Counted from the first letter of the stretch, positions 7,696-16,928 are shown. The stretch is 42,387 nucleotides of DNA from Peptoniphilaceae bacterium (GCA_029983595.1 JASBZD010000003.1:1-42387); one strand, 5' to 3'. The notes: generated by a model from the sequence alone, not told the origin. Numbers and translations are program-made.

Positions 7696-8985
7696 ATGTT
7701 AAAAATGAAAAAAGCTCTTAAAGAGCTAGAAGATTCGGGTTCGCCAATTAATGTAGCTGTCGTCGGTATAGGAAAAATGGGGCGTTCATTAGTAGATAGA
7801 CTTCTACAGATGAACGGAATGAGACCATCTCTTATTATTAATCGTCATATAGAAAAGGCTAGAAAAGCTTTGGAATATCTCGGAATAGAAAAAGACGATA
7901 TAATAGAAATAAAATCAGCTGATGAGCTTAAAAAAGTTATAGATAATAAAAAATATGCTATAGCAGATAATTATAAAATAGCTACAGAATCAGAAATAAT
8001 AGATGCTATCGTAGAAGCTACCGGAAATCCAGCACATGGAGCGAGTGTAGCATATGATGCTATAAATAATAAAAAACATATTATTATGCTAAATGTAGAG
8101 TGCGACTCAGTAGTTGGTCCAAGTTTATATAAATTAGCTGAAGAAAATGGCGTAATCTACACTGGAGCTGCGGGAGATGAGCCTGCTGCTATAATTGAGC
8201 TTATAGAGTTTGCAGAGGGGCTTGGGTTTGAGGTCGTTGCAGCTGGAAAAGGAAAAAATAACCCTAAGGATATCCACGCGACTAACAAATCTGTAGCCGA
8301 TTTAGCAAAAGAAAAATCAATATGCGAAAAATCTCTTACGTCATTTGTAGACGCGACCAATACAATGATTGAGCTAAATGCAGTAGCTAACGCAACTGGA
8401 TTTACTCCTGATGTATTTGGGTGTCGCGGAATTACTGCTGATGTAAAAACTCTACCTAATATGATGCGCCTTAAAGAAGAAGGCGGAATTTTAGAAAAAT
8501 ATAAAACTTTAGAATATGTACATGGGATCGCTCCTGGAGTTTTTGTAATAATTAAGGGAAATACAAAAGAAGAAATAGATACATTAAAATATGTAGGAAT
8601 GGGAGATGGTCCAAATTATATAATTTATCGCCCATACCATTTATGTAGCCTTGAGCTTCCTATTTCCATCTATAAAGCAGTAGTAGAAAATGAGTCTACT
8701 CTAGCTCCAGAAGCTGGTCAAATCTGCGATACAGTAGCCCATGCAAAATGTGATTTAAAAGCTGGAGATTATATTTTTGGGATAGGATCTGATTTTACGT
8801 ATGGATCTTTAACTACCCATGAAGATGCAAAAAATAGAAATCTGCTACCTATCGCACTTATTACTGATAAGACGCGTATAAAAGTAGATGTAAAAAAAGA
8901 CGAACTTATCACCTATGATATGGTAGAACTTGATGAAACTGAAATTATAACTAAGCTTAGACTTTTACAGGATAAAAATGAATGA
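7696..8985 (+). CDS. DXR type II (DRL)-like 1-deoxy-D-xylulose 5-phosphate reductoisomerase, homoserine-dehydrogenase-like
   Basis: 429 aa. An N-terminal Rossmann fold with GIGKMG (residues 24-29) is followed by a catalytic-type domain (EATGNPAHGA, MLNVECDSVVG, AAGDEPAA) and a C-terminal SAF-like domain (residues about 340-429, including LKAGDYI). By similarity it belongs to the COG4091 family of putative homoserine dehydrogenases. That family includes the Brucella DRL enzyme, which replaces canonical DXR (IspC) in the step from deoxyxylulose 5-phosphate to MEP. It sits between ispE and ispD, overlapping ispD by 8 bases; this supports DRL rather than amino-acid metabolism. AGGTGA is the ribosome binding site. 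A database annotation would probably read SAF-domain or homoserine dehydrogenase; the MEP role is inference from context plus known family biology. Confidence 0.78.
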   Translation: MLKMKKALKELEDSGSPINVAVVGIGKMGRSLVDRLLQMNGMRPSLIINRHIEKARKALEYLGIEKDDIIEIKSADELKKVIDNKKYAIADNYKIATESEIIDAIVEATGNPAHGASVAYDAINNKKHIIMLNVECDSVVGPSLYKLAEENGVIYTGAAGDEPAAIIELIEFAEGLGFEVVAAGKGKNNPKDIHATNKSVADLAKEKSICEKSLTSFVDATNTMIELNAVANATGFTPDVFGCRGITADVKTLPNMMRLKEEGGILEKYKTLEYVHGIAPGVFVIIKGNTKEEIDTLKYVGMGDGPNYIIYRPYHLCSLELPISIYKAVVENESTLAPEAGQICDTVAHAKCDLKAGDYIFGIGSDFTYGSLTTHEDAKNRNLLPIALITDKTRIKVDVKKDELITYDMVELDETEIITKLRLLQDKNE

Positions 8986-9670
8986 GTTTATTAGTGTAAT
9001 TATAACGGCTGGAGGCTCTGGGACTCGCATGGGAGCAGATGTGCCAAAGCTAGAGATAAAAATAGATGGGCATACTATTTTAGAACATACTCTATCTAAG
9101 TTTATAGATCTTAAATATATAGATGAGATAATTATTGTCGCACCTAAAGAACTTTTAGCTGAATATAAGACTCGATATGAAGATGAGAAAATAAAAGTCG
9201 TCGAGGGTGGAAATTCTCGCGAAGAATCTACATTTAGAGGCCTATGCTCTATTAGTGATAGATCTACTATCGTCATTTGTCATGATGGAGCGCGCCCACT
9301 AGTTGATGAAAGAATTATAGAAGATTCTATAAAATCTGCCATCGAATTTGGTTCAGCAGTAGCGGCAGTAAAATCAAAGGATACTATAAAACGAGCTGAT
9401 AAGACTGTTATCGAAACTCTTAATCGAGATGAATTATATAATATTCAGACGCCACAGACTTTTAAAACTGAGATTTTAAAATCTGCTTATAAAAATTATA
9501 AAAGATTTAAAGTTACAGATGATGCGTCATTAGTTGAGAATCTAGGAAAAGAAGTATATCTAGTTGAGGGAAGCTATAAAAATATAAAAGTTACCACTCC
9601 AGATGACTTAATCATCGCTAAGGCGTTTTTAGAAAATGAAAAAGAGGAAAAATCATGCGAATTGGAATAG
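8978..9670 (+). CDS. ispD: 2-C-methyl-D-erythritol 4-phosphate cytidylyltransferase IspD
   Basis: 230 aa, normal for IspD, which couples CTP to MEP. The nucleotide-binding loop is TAGGSGTRMGADVPKL (residues about 10-25), a slight variant of the usual AAGxGxRMG-PKQ with Leu after the Lys. HDGARPLV and the C-terminal VTTPDDL are also diagnostic. The start lies inside the end of the DRL-like gene and the end overlaps ispF by 16 bases, so the four genes are likely one translationally coupled operon. Confidence 0.95.
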   Translation: MNEFISVIITAGGSGTRMGADVPKLEIKIDGHTILEHTLSKFIDLKYIDEIIIVAPKELLAEYKTRYEDEKIKVVEGGNSREESTFRGLCSISDRSTIVICHDGARPLVDERIIEDSIKSAIEFGSAVAAVKSKDTIKRADKTVIETLNRDELYNIQTPQTFKTEILKSAYKNYKRFKVTDDASLVENLGKEVYLVEGSYKNIKVTTPDDLIIAKAFLENEKEEKSCELE

Positions 9671-10128
9671 GATATGATGTTCATAAGCTAGTAGAAAATA
9701 GAAAACTAATTATAGGTGGAATAGAGATACCTTCTGAGAAAGGTCTACTTGGCCATTCTGATGCAGATGTCCTAGTCCACGCAATTATGGATTCTATGCT
9801 AGGCGCTCTAGCATTAGGAGATATTGGGAAGCATTTCCCAGATACTTCTGACGAATATAAGGATATAGATTCGTGTGAACTTTTATCTAGGGTATATGAA
9901 ATTATAAAAAATGAGGGATATAAAATAGGAAATATCGACTCAGTCGTGGCACTACAAGAACCTAAAATTGGAAAATATATTCCGGATATGCAGACTAAAC
10001 TCGCAAAAATTCTAGAAATAGATACTAATCAGATCTCCATAAAAGCGACAACTACTGAAAAAATGGGGTTTGTTGGAATTGGCGAAGGAGCAAGCGCATA
10101 TTCAGTCTGTCTATTAGAAAAAATTTAA
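9655..10128 (+). CDS. ispF: 2-C-methyl-D-erythritol 2,4-cyclodiphosphate synthase IspF
   Basis: 157 aa, full length. The zinc ligands appear in GYDVHKL (D8, H10) and LLGHSDADVLVHAI (H42 region); the trimer-forming DIGKHFPDT and C-terminal TTTEKMGFVGIGEG signatures are present. It makes the cyclic diphosphate intermediate of the MEP pathway from the IspE product. The start ATG is preceded by GAGGAAA within the ispD coding sequence. A bidirectional terminator follows. Confidence 0.96.
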   Translation: MRIGIGYDVHKLVENRKLIIGGIEIPSEKGLLGHSDADVLVHAIMDSMLGALALGDIGKHFPDTSDEYKDIDSCELLSRVYEIIKNEGYKIGNIDSVVALQEPKIGKYIPDMQTKLAKILEIDTNQISIKATTTEKMGFVGIGEGASAYSVCLLEKI

Positions 10129-10130
10129 AT

Positions 10131-10175
10131 AAAAAAAGGCTTTGCAATTATAATTTTGCAAAGTCTTATTTTTTA
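10131..10175. terminator. bidirectional terminator between ispF and the ABC exporter
   Basis: AAGGCTTTGCAA (10136-10147) pairs with TTGCAAAGTCTT (10156-10167), 12 pairs with one G-T. T-runs flank it on both strands (plus: TTATTTTTT; minus: TTTTTTT), so it serves the converging MEP and ABC-exporter operons. Confidence 0.85.
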
Positions 10176-12041
10176 ATCTAGCTCAAGTTCGCCAGTATAA
10201 AGTTGATAATATGTGCCTTTAAGATCCATAAGCTCTTCATGATTTCCACGCTCGATTATGCGACCATCATCCATTACCATAATTACATCAGAGTTTGAAA
10301 TAGTCGATAATCTATGAGCTATAACTATAGAAGTGGATTTTTCCATTAGTTTGTCCATAGCTTCAGTAACCATTATTTCAGTAGCTGTATCGATAGAACT
10401 TGTCGCCTCATCTAGTATAAGCATTGGAGGTTTTTGAACTGCTGCACGCGCTATCGAAACTAGCTGATTCTGGCCATCTGATAAACTAGACCCATCTCCA
10501 GCTATAACTGTATTATATCCATCCTGAAATCTATCTATAAATTTATCAGCTTTAGAAAGTCTAGCCGCCTCAACTATCTCCTCATCAGTAGCTAAAAGAT
10601 TTCCATATCTGATATTTTCATGAATCGTTTCGGTAAATAGATTTACATCTTGTAAAACTACCCCAAAAGCCTTTCTAAGACCTCGTTTTGTTATATCTTT
10701 TATATTTATCCCATCAATTCTTATCTCGCCACTATCAATATCGTAATATCTTGTGATGACATTAGTTATCGTGGTTTTTCCAGCTCCAGTCGAACCCACA
10801 AAAGCGATTTTTTCGCCAGGATTAGCATAAAAAGTTATATCTTTTAAAATCATTCTATCTCCATCATATGAGAAATATACATGATCAAAATCTATGCGTC
10901 CCTCTAGAGGTTTATACTTAGTCGTTCCATCTTCTTCCCACTTCCACGCAAAACAACCAGTACGCGTTACAGACTCAGTAAATGAGCCATCTTCTTTACA
11001 ATTTACATACGCAAGATCAATATATCCAGTATCTTTTTCTACAGGTTGGTCCACTATCTCAAAAATTCTATTCGCCCCAGCTAGAGAGTTAAAAAATAGG
11101 TTAGATTGCTGCACAATATTTTGGATAGGAATCTGTACATTTCTGATATTAGATAAAAATACTGCAAGTTTCCCAATAGTAAGACTTCCGCCAATAGTCA
11201 TATAAACACCTAAAATAGCTATAATAGCATACATTATACCTACTGAATTTATAAAAAATGGCATCATCTTTCCCGCAGTAGTATGCGCGCTAGCCACAGA
11301 TTGACGCAGATTTTCACTATTTTTAGTAAACTCATCTGTTATCTTATCTTCCATGTTATGGACTTTTATAACTTTCTGGCCAGATAAACTCTCCTCGTCA
11401 AACCCATTTAATATCCCTACATTTTTTTGCACAAGTCCAAATAACTTTCCAGTTTTAAAAGATATTCTCCTTAAAACAATTGACATAAGCCCTAAGAGAA
11501 ATAAAACTAATATAGAAAGTGGCACGCTAATTCTAAATAGTGCAAAAATTGTAAATAAAAACATAAAAACTGAACGGATAATACTAGGTACAGAGTTAGT
11601 CATAAATACTTCCATCGTATCAGTATCATTAGTAAATCTAGACATTATCTCGCCATTTGGAGTTTTATCAAAAAACTCAACATTTAGCTGTTGCACTTTA
11701 TTAAATAGATCATTTCTAATGCTTTCTATCGCCAGTTCTCCGGCTTTTGCACTCATTCTCATATAGATAAATGAACTTATTACACTAATTAAATAGATTA
11801 TCCCCACTTTTATCACTGCATTTTGAAGCCCCACTATATCTTTTGGGATAATATAGTTATCTATAATTGGCTCTAGTAAAAATACTGCATAAACCTGAGT
11901 TATAGCAGCTAAAATATTAAAAACTACCGAGATCCAAAACTCAAACTTCTCATTAAGAAGGTATCTGAAAATATGTTTCATTCCAGTAAACGAAAGATCT
12001 CTTTTATTTCTTTTAGTTAATTTTTTTGTCTTTACGCCCAT
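10173..12041 (-). CDS. ABC exporter half-transporter, consensus-Walker subunit of heterodimer
   Basis: 622 aa: N-terminal six-helix exporter domain (about residues 30-310) and C-terminal ATPase. Walker A GSTGAGKT is at 416-423 and Walker B LILDE at 541-545 with the catalytic Glu. The signature motif is LSDGQ (520-524) instead of LSGGQ. About 35 extra residues with two Cys (near 348 and 363) lie between membrane and ATPase domains. With the upstream 580-aa partner, which lacks the catalytic Glu, it forms a typical LmrCD/TM287-288-like heterodimer with one degenerate ATP site. Likely a multidrug or lipid-type exporter; the substrate cannot be read. It is the last gene of the marR operon, 11 bases after its partner. 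Confidence 0.9.
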   Translation of the reverse strand: MGVKTKKLTKRNKRDLSFTGMKHIFRYLLNEKFEFWISVVFNILAAITQVYAVFLLEPIIDNYIIPKDIVGLQNAVIKVGIIYLISVISSFIYMRMSAKAGELAIESIRNDLFNKVQQLNVEFFDKTPNGEIMSRFTNDTDTMEVFMTNSVPSIIRSVFMFLFTIFALFRISVPLSILVLFLLGLMSIVLRRISFKTGKLFGLVQKNVGILNGFDEESLSGQKVIKVHNMEDKITDEFTKNSENLRQSVASAHTTAGKMMPFFINSVGIMYAIIAILGVYMTIGGSLTIGKLAVFLSNIRNVQIPIQNIVQQSNLFFNSLAGANRIFEIVDQPVEKDTGYIDLAYVNCKEDGSFTESVTRTGCFAWKWEEDGTTKYKPLEGRIDFDHVYFSYDGDRMILKDITFYANPGEKIAFVGSTGAGKTTITNVITRYYDIDSGEIRIDGINIKDITKRGLRKAFGVVLQDVNLFTETIHENIRYGNLLATDEEIVEAARLSKADKFIDRFQDGYNTVIAGDGSSLSDGQNQLVSIARAAVQKPPMLILDEATSSIDTATEIMVTEAMDKLMEKSTSIVIAHRLSTISNSDVIMVMDDGRIIERGNHEELMDLKGTYYQLYTGELELD

Positions 12042-12052
12042 GTATACCTCCT

Positions 12053-13795
12053 TTAATTTTGAAATTCATAAGTTTTTCTATATAATTCGTTTTTTCTTAT
12101 TAGATATTCATGATCTCCAATATCTATAATATTTCCCTCTTCCATAACTATAATTCTGTCGCACTCTTCAAAACTAGAAACTCTTTGAGATATAATTATT
12201 TTTGTTAAATCCTTATTAAACTGATTTATCCCTTTCATTATTAGAGATTCAGTTTTTGTATCGACAGCAGAAGTAGAGTTATCTAAAATTAAAATCTTTG
12301 GATTTTTTAAAAGTGCTCTAGCTATACAAAGTCGTTGTTTTTGGCCTCCTGAAACTCCAGTGCCGCCTTGACCTAGCATAGACTGATATCCATTAGGCCT
12401 TTCTACAATAAATTCATGCGCCTGTGCTATTTTTGCAGCCTCTTCTACTTCTTTAGAGCTTGCATCTGGGTTACCCCATTTTAGATTTTCCTCAATAGTA
12501 CCAGAGAAAAGCGTATTTTTTTGTAAAACTATAGCTACATCATCACGAAGTGCCAAAAGATCATAGTTTTCTATATTTTCACCTGATATCTTAAGCTCTC
12601 CATCAGTAATATCATAAAGTCTAGGGATCATCTGAACTAATATCGATTTTGAAGATCCAGTCGCCCCAAGTATACCAATCGATTCACCAGATTTAATTTT
12701 TATATCTATATTATTTAGTGCATTTACGTCTTTTTCATCCTCAAAATGAAAACTCACATTGTCAAACTCAATAGAACCATCTTTAAGTTTTAAACCTTCT
12801 AATGCTTTTTCATTACTCATAGATGGAGTATGAGATATAACCTCTTTTATACGCGTCATTCCAGCAGATGACTGCATTAGCTGAGCTACAACCATAGTAA
12901 GACCAATATAAGAACCCATAAGCATCATAGAGTAGATATTAAAACTTACAAGCTGTCCTACCTCTAGATTTCCATTAATTATTTCAGTACCACCAATCCA
13001 CATTATCGCTAAAAATGTAGCAAATAAGATAACTGAAGATAATGGAAAAATAGTAGCCATAAGTTGTTGACCTCTATAGGCTAGAGAAAAAAGCCCATGG
13101 TTTACTTCATAGAATTTATTTTTTTCATATTCTTGGCGCACAAATGCCTTTACAACTCTTATATTTCTTAAGTTCTCTTCTAGTGTTAGATTAATTTTAT
13201 CAAATTGACCTCTAGTCTTTTTAAAAACTGGTACTGCCTTATTTAGAATAATTATTACAAAAAAGAATAGAATCGGCGTACCCACTAAAAAAATAAGAGA
13301 TAATTTTAAACTAGTTCTAATTGATAATATAAATGCAGACGCCGCAATAACTACAGTTTTTATAATAAATCTAGTACTCATAAAAACGCTCATTGCAGTC
13401 TGCTGAGTATCACTTGTAATTCTAGTTAAAAGTGAAGGAACAGTAAAATAATCTAAATCACTAAAACTAAATTTTTCTATATTATTAAACTGTGCAAGTC
13501 TAAGCATATGACCTGCTCCAGAAGATGTAATTCCAGAGTATTTAGTCCCCTGCATACCACAAAACATGCCTATTAGCGCTAGAACTATCATAAGTATTCC
13601 TATTTTTATAGCTTGATCTAAATCTTTATTATTTACTGCTTCATTTACAATAATCCCCATTAGAGCAGGAACAAGCATTTCGCAAATTGTCTCAAAAGCT
13701 GTATAGATCATAGCGATATTTCTGGTTTTTTGATATTTTCCAAAATAGTTAAATAAAAATCTATAATTATCTATAAATTCTCTTAAATCTTTCAT
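12053..13795 (-). CDS. ABC exporter half-transporter, degenerate-site subunit of heterodimer
   Basis: 580 aa with membrane domain then ATPase. Walker A is GATGSSKS (377-384), the signature VSGGQ (481-485) is intact, but Walker B reads LILDN (502-506), with Asn in place of the catalytic Glu. Together with the partner's LSDGQ this defines one non-hydrolysing site, as in LmrCD and TM287/288. The gene's start touches the stop of the MarR-type regulator, so the three genes are one operon. Substrate unknown; export of drugs or amphipathic compounds is the usual role. Confidence 0.9.
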   Translation of the reverse strand: MKDLREFIDNYRFLFNYFGKYQKTRNIAMIYTAFETICEMLVPALMGIIVNEAVNNKDLDQAIKIGILMIVLALIGMFCGMQGTKYSGITSSGAGHMLRLAQFNNIEKFSFSDLDYFTVPSLLTRITSDTQQTAMSVFMSTRFIIKTVVIAASAFILSIRTSLKLSLIFLVGTPILFFFVIIILNKAVPVFKKTRGQFDKINLTLEENLRNIRVVKAFVRQEYEKNKFYEVNHGLFSLAYRGQQLMATIFPLSSVILFATFLAIMWIGGTEIINGNLEVGQLVSFNIYSMMLMGSYIGLTMVVAQLMQSSAGMTRIKEVISHTPSMSNEKALEGLKLKDGSIEFDNVSFHFEDEKDVNALNNIDIKIKSGESIGILGATGSSKSILVQMIPRLYDITDGELKISGENIENYDLLALRDDVAIVLQKNTLFSGTIEENLKWGNPDASSKEVEEAAKIAQAHEFIVERPNGYQSMLGQGGTGVSGGQKQRLCIARALLKNPKILILDNSTSAVDTKTESLIMKGINQFNKDLTKIIISQRVSSFEECDRIIVMEEGNIIDIGDHEYLIRKNELYRKTYEFQN

Positions 13796-14253
13796 TAATC
13801 CCCCTCCTCTAATTTTAAATTTTTCTCAAGTAGATGAGATAGATGTTTAAGATCAGCTATAAGGCTCTTCACCTTCTCATCACCCATCTCTTCTTTTACT
13901 TTTTTATTAATTTTAGTAATTGGATCTAAAATTTCACTTAAAAAAATCTCTCCATCTTCAGAGAGATTTAAGATTTTTGATCTCTTATCATTTTTATCTT
14001 GGCTAATAGTAATAAGTCCATCATTATATAAATCTTTAATAGTATAATTTATAGTCTGCTTAGGGACATTAATTTTATTTACTATTTCGCACTGAGTTAT
14101 ATCTTTTTGAGCCATCATAATCGTAAGAATAGAAACTCTGATATCATTAAACCCATATTTTTTAAGTTTTTCTTTATTTAAATATTCAATCTTTTTAATC
14201 TCATTAAAAAGCTCCACAATCGTAGGATCATATGAAATATCTATTTTTCTCAC
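13795..14253 (-). CDS. MarR-family transcriptional regulator
   Basis: About 150 aa with the winged-helix core of MarR proteins: ITQCEIVNKINVPKQTINYTIKDLYNDGLI is the recognition region and DKNDKRSKILNLSEDGEIFL the wing. The gene abuts the two exporter half-genes and so probably represses them and itself. The start is uncertain. A TTG at 14274 lies at the predicted transcription start; the GTG at 14253 is within the sequence GAGGTGAG, which itself looks like the ribosome binding site for an in-frame ATA at 14244. I give the GTG as a compromise. Confidence 0.88.
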   Translation of the reverse strand: MRKIDISYDPTIVELFNEIKKIEYLNKEKLKKYGFNDIRVSILTIMMAQKDITQCEIVNKINVPKQTINYTIKDLYNDGLITISQDKNDKRSKILNLSEDGEIFLSEILDPITKINKKVKEEMGDEKVKSLIADLKHLSHLLEKNLKLEEGD

Positions 14254-14279
14254 CTCATATATGATAAAGTACAAATATA

Positions 14280-14308
14280 AGTATAGTCCTAAATCAGACT
14301 AAAATCAA
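14280..14308 (-). promoter_or_regulatory. promoter of marR-exporter operon with dyad operator in the spacer
   Basis: Minus strand TTGATT (14303-14308), 17-base spacer, TATACT (14280-14285). The spacer holds the imperfect dyad TAGTC-N8-GACTA (14284-14301), overlapping the -10. That is where a MarR dimer would be expected to bind for autorepression. Confidence 0.65.
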
Positions 14309-14341
14309 TAGATATATTTAATATATAATTATAATAAATTA

Positions 14342-15097
14342 TTAGATATTATTATTCTCAGCAAACTCAATAAAGTTATAAGTCTCTACATCAGGATTTA
14401 AAATATAAATTAAATCTTTTCTTTCTACTGCGACTTTGGTCTTATTTGCTAGTTCTCTATCTTCTTGGATAGCATCTAAAAGCTCAGAGTTTGGGTTTAT
14501 AGCTATAGGATTTCCCACAAGTTTTAGCATATGATAATCGCCAATAGTATCGCCATAGGCATAAGACTTTGATAAATCTACATTATATTTTTCTTTAAAC
14601 TCAAGCACCACGCGGTTTTTAGACTCAGAATCCCACATTCTATCTATTTTTCCATTAAACTTATTATTTTCATCTACATGATAAAAAGTCCCTCTAAAAT
14701 CCGTAACCTCATATTTATTAGCCAGTACATCAACTAAAAAATTAGGCGATCCAGAAATGAAAAATATCATATGACCTTCATTTTTATGAAATTTAATTCG
14801 ATTTCTAGAAAAACGATACACAGAGTCATAATAATCAGTAATAGTCTTTTCACCTAAAAAATAAAGATAATCCATATTCGCCCCAATAAGATTTTCTACA
14901 TATACTTTAGTAAGCATATCAAGATAATCTTCATAATTTCCACGACGTTTTTTCCAAAGATCATATGACTCTTTTACTTCTCTATGCCATACCTCTTCTG
15001 GAATGACCTCATGTTTTATAAGTTTTCTAAAATTTTTATCCATTAATGAATCACGATAAATCGTGCCATCAATATCAAAAAAAGCAGCAATATTCAT
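14342..15097 (-). CDS. HAD-superfamily phosphatase (subfamily IB, SerB-like)
   Basis: 251 aa. HAD motif I is FFDIDGTIY (nucleophile Asp near residue 8), motif II is FFISGSP, motif III is a Lys in the SESKNR region, and motif IV is YGDTIGDYHML. The helical cap (residues about 25-110) fits subfamily IB, which includes phosphoserine phosphatase and related hydrolases with C-terminal extensions. The substrate is unknown. GGAGG precedes the ATG. A terminator separates it from the upstream aminopeptidase gene. Confidence 0.85.
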   Translation of the reverse strand: MNIAAFFDIDGTIYRDSLMDKNFRKLIKHEVIPEEVWHREVKESYDLWKKRRGNYEDYLDMLTKVYVENLIGANMDYLYFLGEKTITDYYDSVYRFSRNRIKFHKNEGHMIFFISGSPNFLVDVLANKYEVTDFRGTFYHVDENNKFNGKIDRMWDSESKNRVVLEFKEKYNVDLSKSYAYGDTIGDYHMLKLVGNPIAINPNSELLDAIQEDRELANKTKVAVERKDLIYILNPDVETYNFIEFAENNNI

Positions 15098-15123
15098 TAA
15101 TTTCCTCCAAATCTAATATAAGT

Positions 15124-15157
15124 AAAAAAAGAAAAAGATGAAAACTCACCTTTTTCT
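15124..15157 (-). terminator. terminator after the aminopeptidase gene
   Basis: On the minus strand AGAAAAAGGTGA pairs with TCATCTTTTTCT (12 pairs, one G-T) around a 4-base loop, followed by a run of T. Confidence 0.8.
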
Positions 15158-15166
15158 AAAAATTAA

Positions 15167-16405
15167 TTAGTATGCAAAGTTACCATTTTTAAATATTTGA
15201 ACTGGTTTTCCGTCCTTATAACCTATAATATCTAAATCAGCTGCACCAACCATAAAATCCTCATGAATTAGAGAATCATTTAAACCAATAGTATGAAGTT
15301 CACTATCTTCTAAAAGATCCCCACCTTCTACTGTAGTAGGATAAGCCTTACCTAACGCAAAGTGACAAGAAGCATTTTCATCAAATAAAGTATTAAAGAA
15401 TAATATACCAGACTCGTTAATTGGAGAATCAAAAGGCACAAGCGCGATCTCACCTAGATATCTAGCTCCTTCATCAGACTCAAGCATCTCTCTTAGAGTA
15501 TCTTCACCCTCTTCAGCCTTAAAATCTACTACCTTGCCATCTTCAAATCTAAACTCAAATTTATTAATAACAGTACCGTTATATACTAGAGGTTTAGTAG
15601 CTACAAGTCGTCCATTTACGCCAGTTTTTAAAGGAGAAGTAAATACCTCTTCAGTAGGCATATTAGGAACAAACGCATCGCCTTTTTCATTATCAGAAAT
15701 CGCAGCCTTCCACATATGACCTTTAGGAAGTTCAACAACTAAGTTAGTGCCATTTGAGGAAGTATAATGAACTTTATCAAAGTTATTGGCATTTAAAAAG
15801 TCTGCGTGTTTTGCTAAAACTATAAGATGGTTTTTCCAGTTAGTTCTAGTTTCTTCCCAGTCATCAGTAACTCGAGAAGTATCTAAAATAGCCTCCCAAA
15901 GCTTATTTACTGCCTCTCCAGCTATCATACCAGGGAAAACTTTCATAGCCCATTTTACAGTAGGGATAGAAATTAAAGACCATGAAACAATATCATTCAT
16001 AGTATATTTTCTAAAAGGCTTCATAACCTTACTTCTTTCACGAATAGACTCAGCAATTTTTTTCTCATCAAGCCCTGCTAACGCATCTGGATCCTCAGAA
16101 ATAACTACAATACGATTAGACCTTTTATTAGCAAGTCTATACTCTTGTCTAGCCACTTCATAATCTGGCACCTCATTTAAAGTTTCTTGGTCCTCATATT
16201 GGTATCTCATTCTTTTTAAAGCATCATCAGACCAATCAACAGAAACATGGCGAGCACCAGCCTCATAGCAAGCCTCCACAATCATTCTCGCAAACTCAGG
16301 ATTTTCAACAGGAGTCATAAGCACAACATCCTCACCAGGCTTTACATTAGCCCCAAACTCAACCACAAGTCTTGCAAGATTTTTAATTCTATTATCTAAA
16401 CTCAT
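15167..16405 (-). CDS. M29-family aminopeptidase (AmpS/PepS/AmpT type)
   Basis: 412 aa, the usual size of M29 metallo-aminopeptidases, which trim N-terminal residues from peptides in the cytoplasm. Typical blocks are the N-terminal VEFGANVKPGEDV, LPKGHMWKAA, EEVFTSPLKTGVNG (metal-binding Glu), EIALVPFDSPINESGILFFNTLFDENASCHFALG (Glu and His ligands) and the C-terminal SLIHEDFMVGA (His and Asp region). ATAAGGAGCGG precedes the ATG. It is a single-gene unit with its own terminator. In a peptide-using anaerobe it would work downstream of oligopeptide uptake, but that link is general, not specific to this locus. Confidence 0.92.
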   Translation of the reverse strand: MSLDNRIKNLARLVVEFGANVKPGEDVVLMTPVENPEFARMIVEACYEAGARHVSVDWSDDALKRMRYQYEDQETLNEVPDYEVARQEYRLANKRSNRIVVISEDPDALAGLDEKKIAESIRERSKVMKPFRKYTMNDIVSWSLISIPTVKWAMKVFPGMIAGEAVNKLWEAILDTSRVTDDWEETRTNWKNHLIVLAKHADFLNANNFDKVHYTSSNGTNLVVELPKGHMWKAAISDNEKGDAFVPNMPTEEVFTSPLKTGVNGRLVATKPLVYNGTVINKFEFRFEDGKVVDFKAEEGEDTLREMLESDEGARYLGEIALVPFDSPINESGILFFNTLFDENASCHFALGKAYPTTVEGGDLLEDSELHTIGLNDSLIHEDFMVGAADLDIIGYKDGKPVQIFKNGNFAY

Positions 16406-16469
16406 TTAATCCGCTCCTTATATAATCATTATATAAATATATATCCATTTTTTATAGGTTGAAAACTGT

Positions 16470-16859
16470 TTAAAGACCAAAATATTTTTTAAGAATAATC
16501 TCAGGAGTATCATCTAAATCAGCTATAATAAACCTACTAAAAACATCTGTAAAATCCGTAAATTTTATATCATTAAATATCTCATAATACTCAATTACTT
16601 TAACTAATTTATTCTCTATCGTCTCGCCATACTCGTTTATATAACTAAAATCTGGAATATTTTTTCGAAAGTATTCTAAGATATAACCCTCGCTATTAGA
16701 TATAAAAAAATCTTCTTTAAGTTTTACTAAAACAATACTTTCTTCAAAGACTTTTTTATAATAATTTTTAATATAAACTTTTTCTTTATTATTAGATTCT
16801 ATCAATAATGAAACAGAATAATTTAAATTATCTATTTTAACCCCTCCATTACCATTCAT
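16470..16859 (-). CDS. hypothetical protein, unknown family
   Basis: I do not recognise this 129-aa protein. It is acidic, rich in Ile, Asp, Phe and Tyr, without membrane segment or cysteine, and predicted alpha/beta (for example YSVSLLIESNN, then YKKVFEESIVLVKLKEDFFISN). The ATG at 16859 has no ribosome binding site and lies only a few bases from a possible -10 (TATACT, about 16877). A strong GGAGGGG instead lies 7 bases before an in-frame ATA at 16835, which would give 121 aa. It stands alone between the restriction pseudogene and the aminopeptidase gene. Confidence 0.6.
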   Translation of the reverse strand: MNGNGGVKIDNLNYSVSLLIESNNKEKVYIKNYYKKVFEESIVLVKLKEDFFISNSEGYILEYFRKNIPDFSYINEYGETIENKLVKVIEYYEIFNDIKFTDFTDVFSRFIIADLDDTPEIILKKYFGL

Positions 16860-16891
16860 TTTATTTACTTTAGTATACTATTTTAGATAAT

Positions 16892-16922
16892 AAAAAATCC
16901 ACCTAGAATAATCTAGATGGAT
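16892..16922 (-). terminator. terminator after the restriction-methyltransferase pseudogene
   Basis: Minus strand ATCCATCTAG pairs with CTAGGTGGAT (10 pairs, one G-T) around ATTATT, followed by TTTTTT. Confidence 0.85.
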
Positions 16923-16928
16923 AAAGTT

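Noticed and set aside
11353..11766. Plus-strand ORF of 137 codons opposite the ABC exporter
   Set aside because: It lies fully inside a well-supported gene on the other strand and resembles no protein.
14254..14274. TTG at 14274 as the MarR start
   Set aside because: It falls at the predicted transcription start and has no ribosome binding site.
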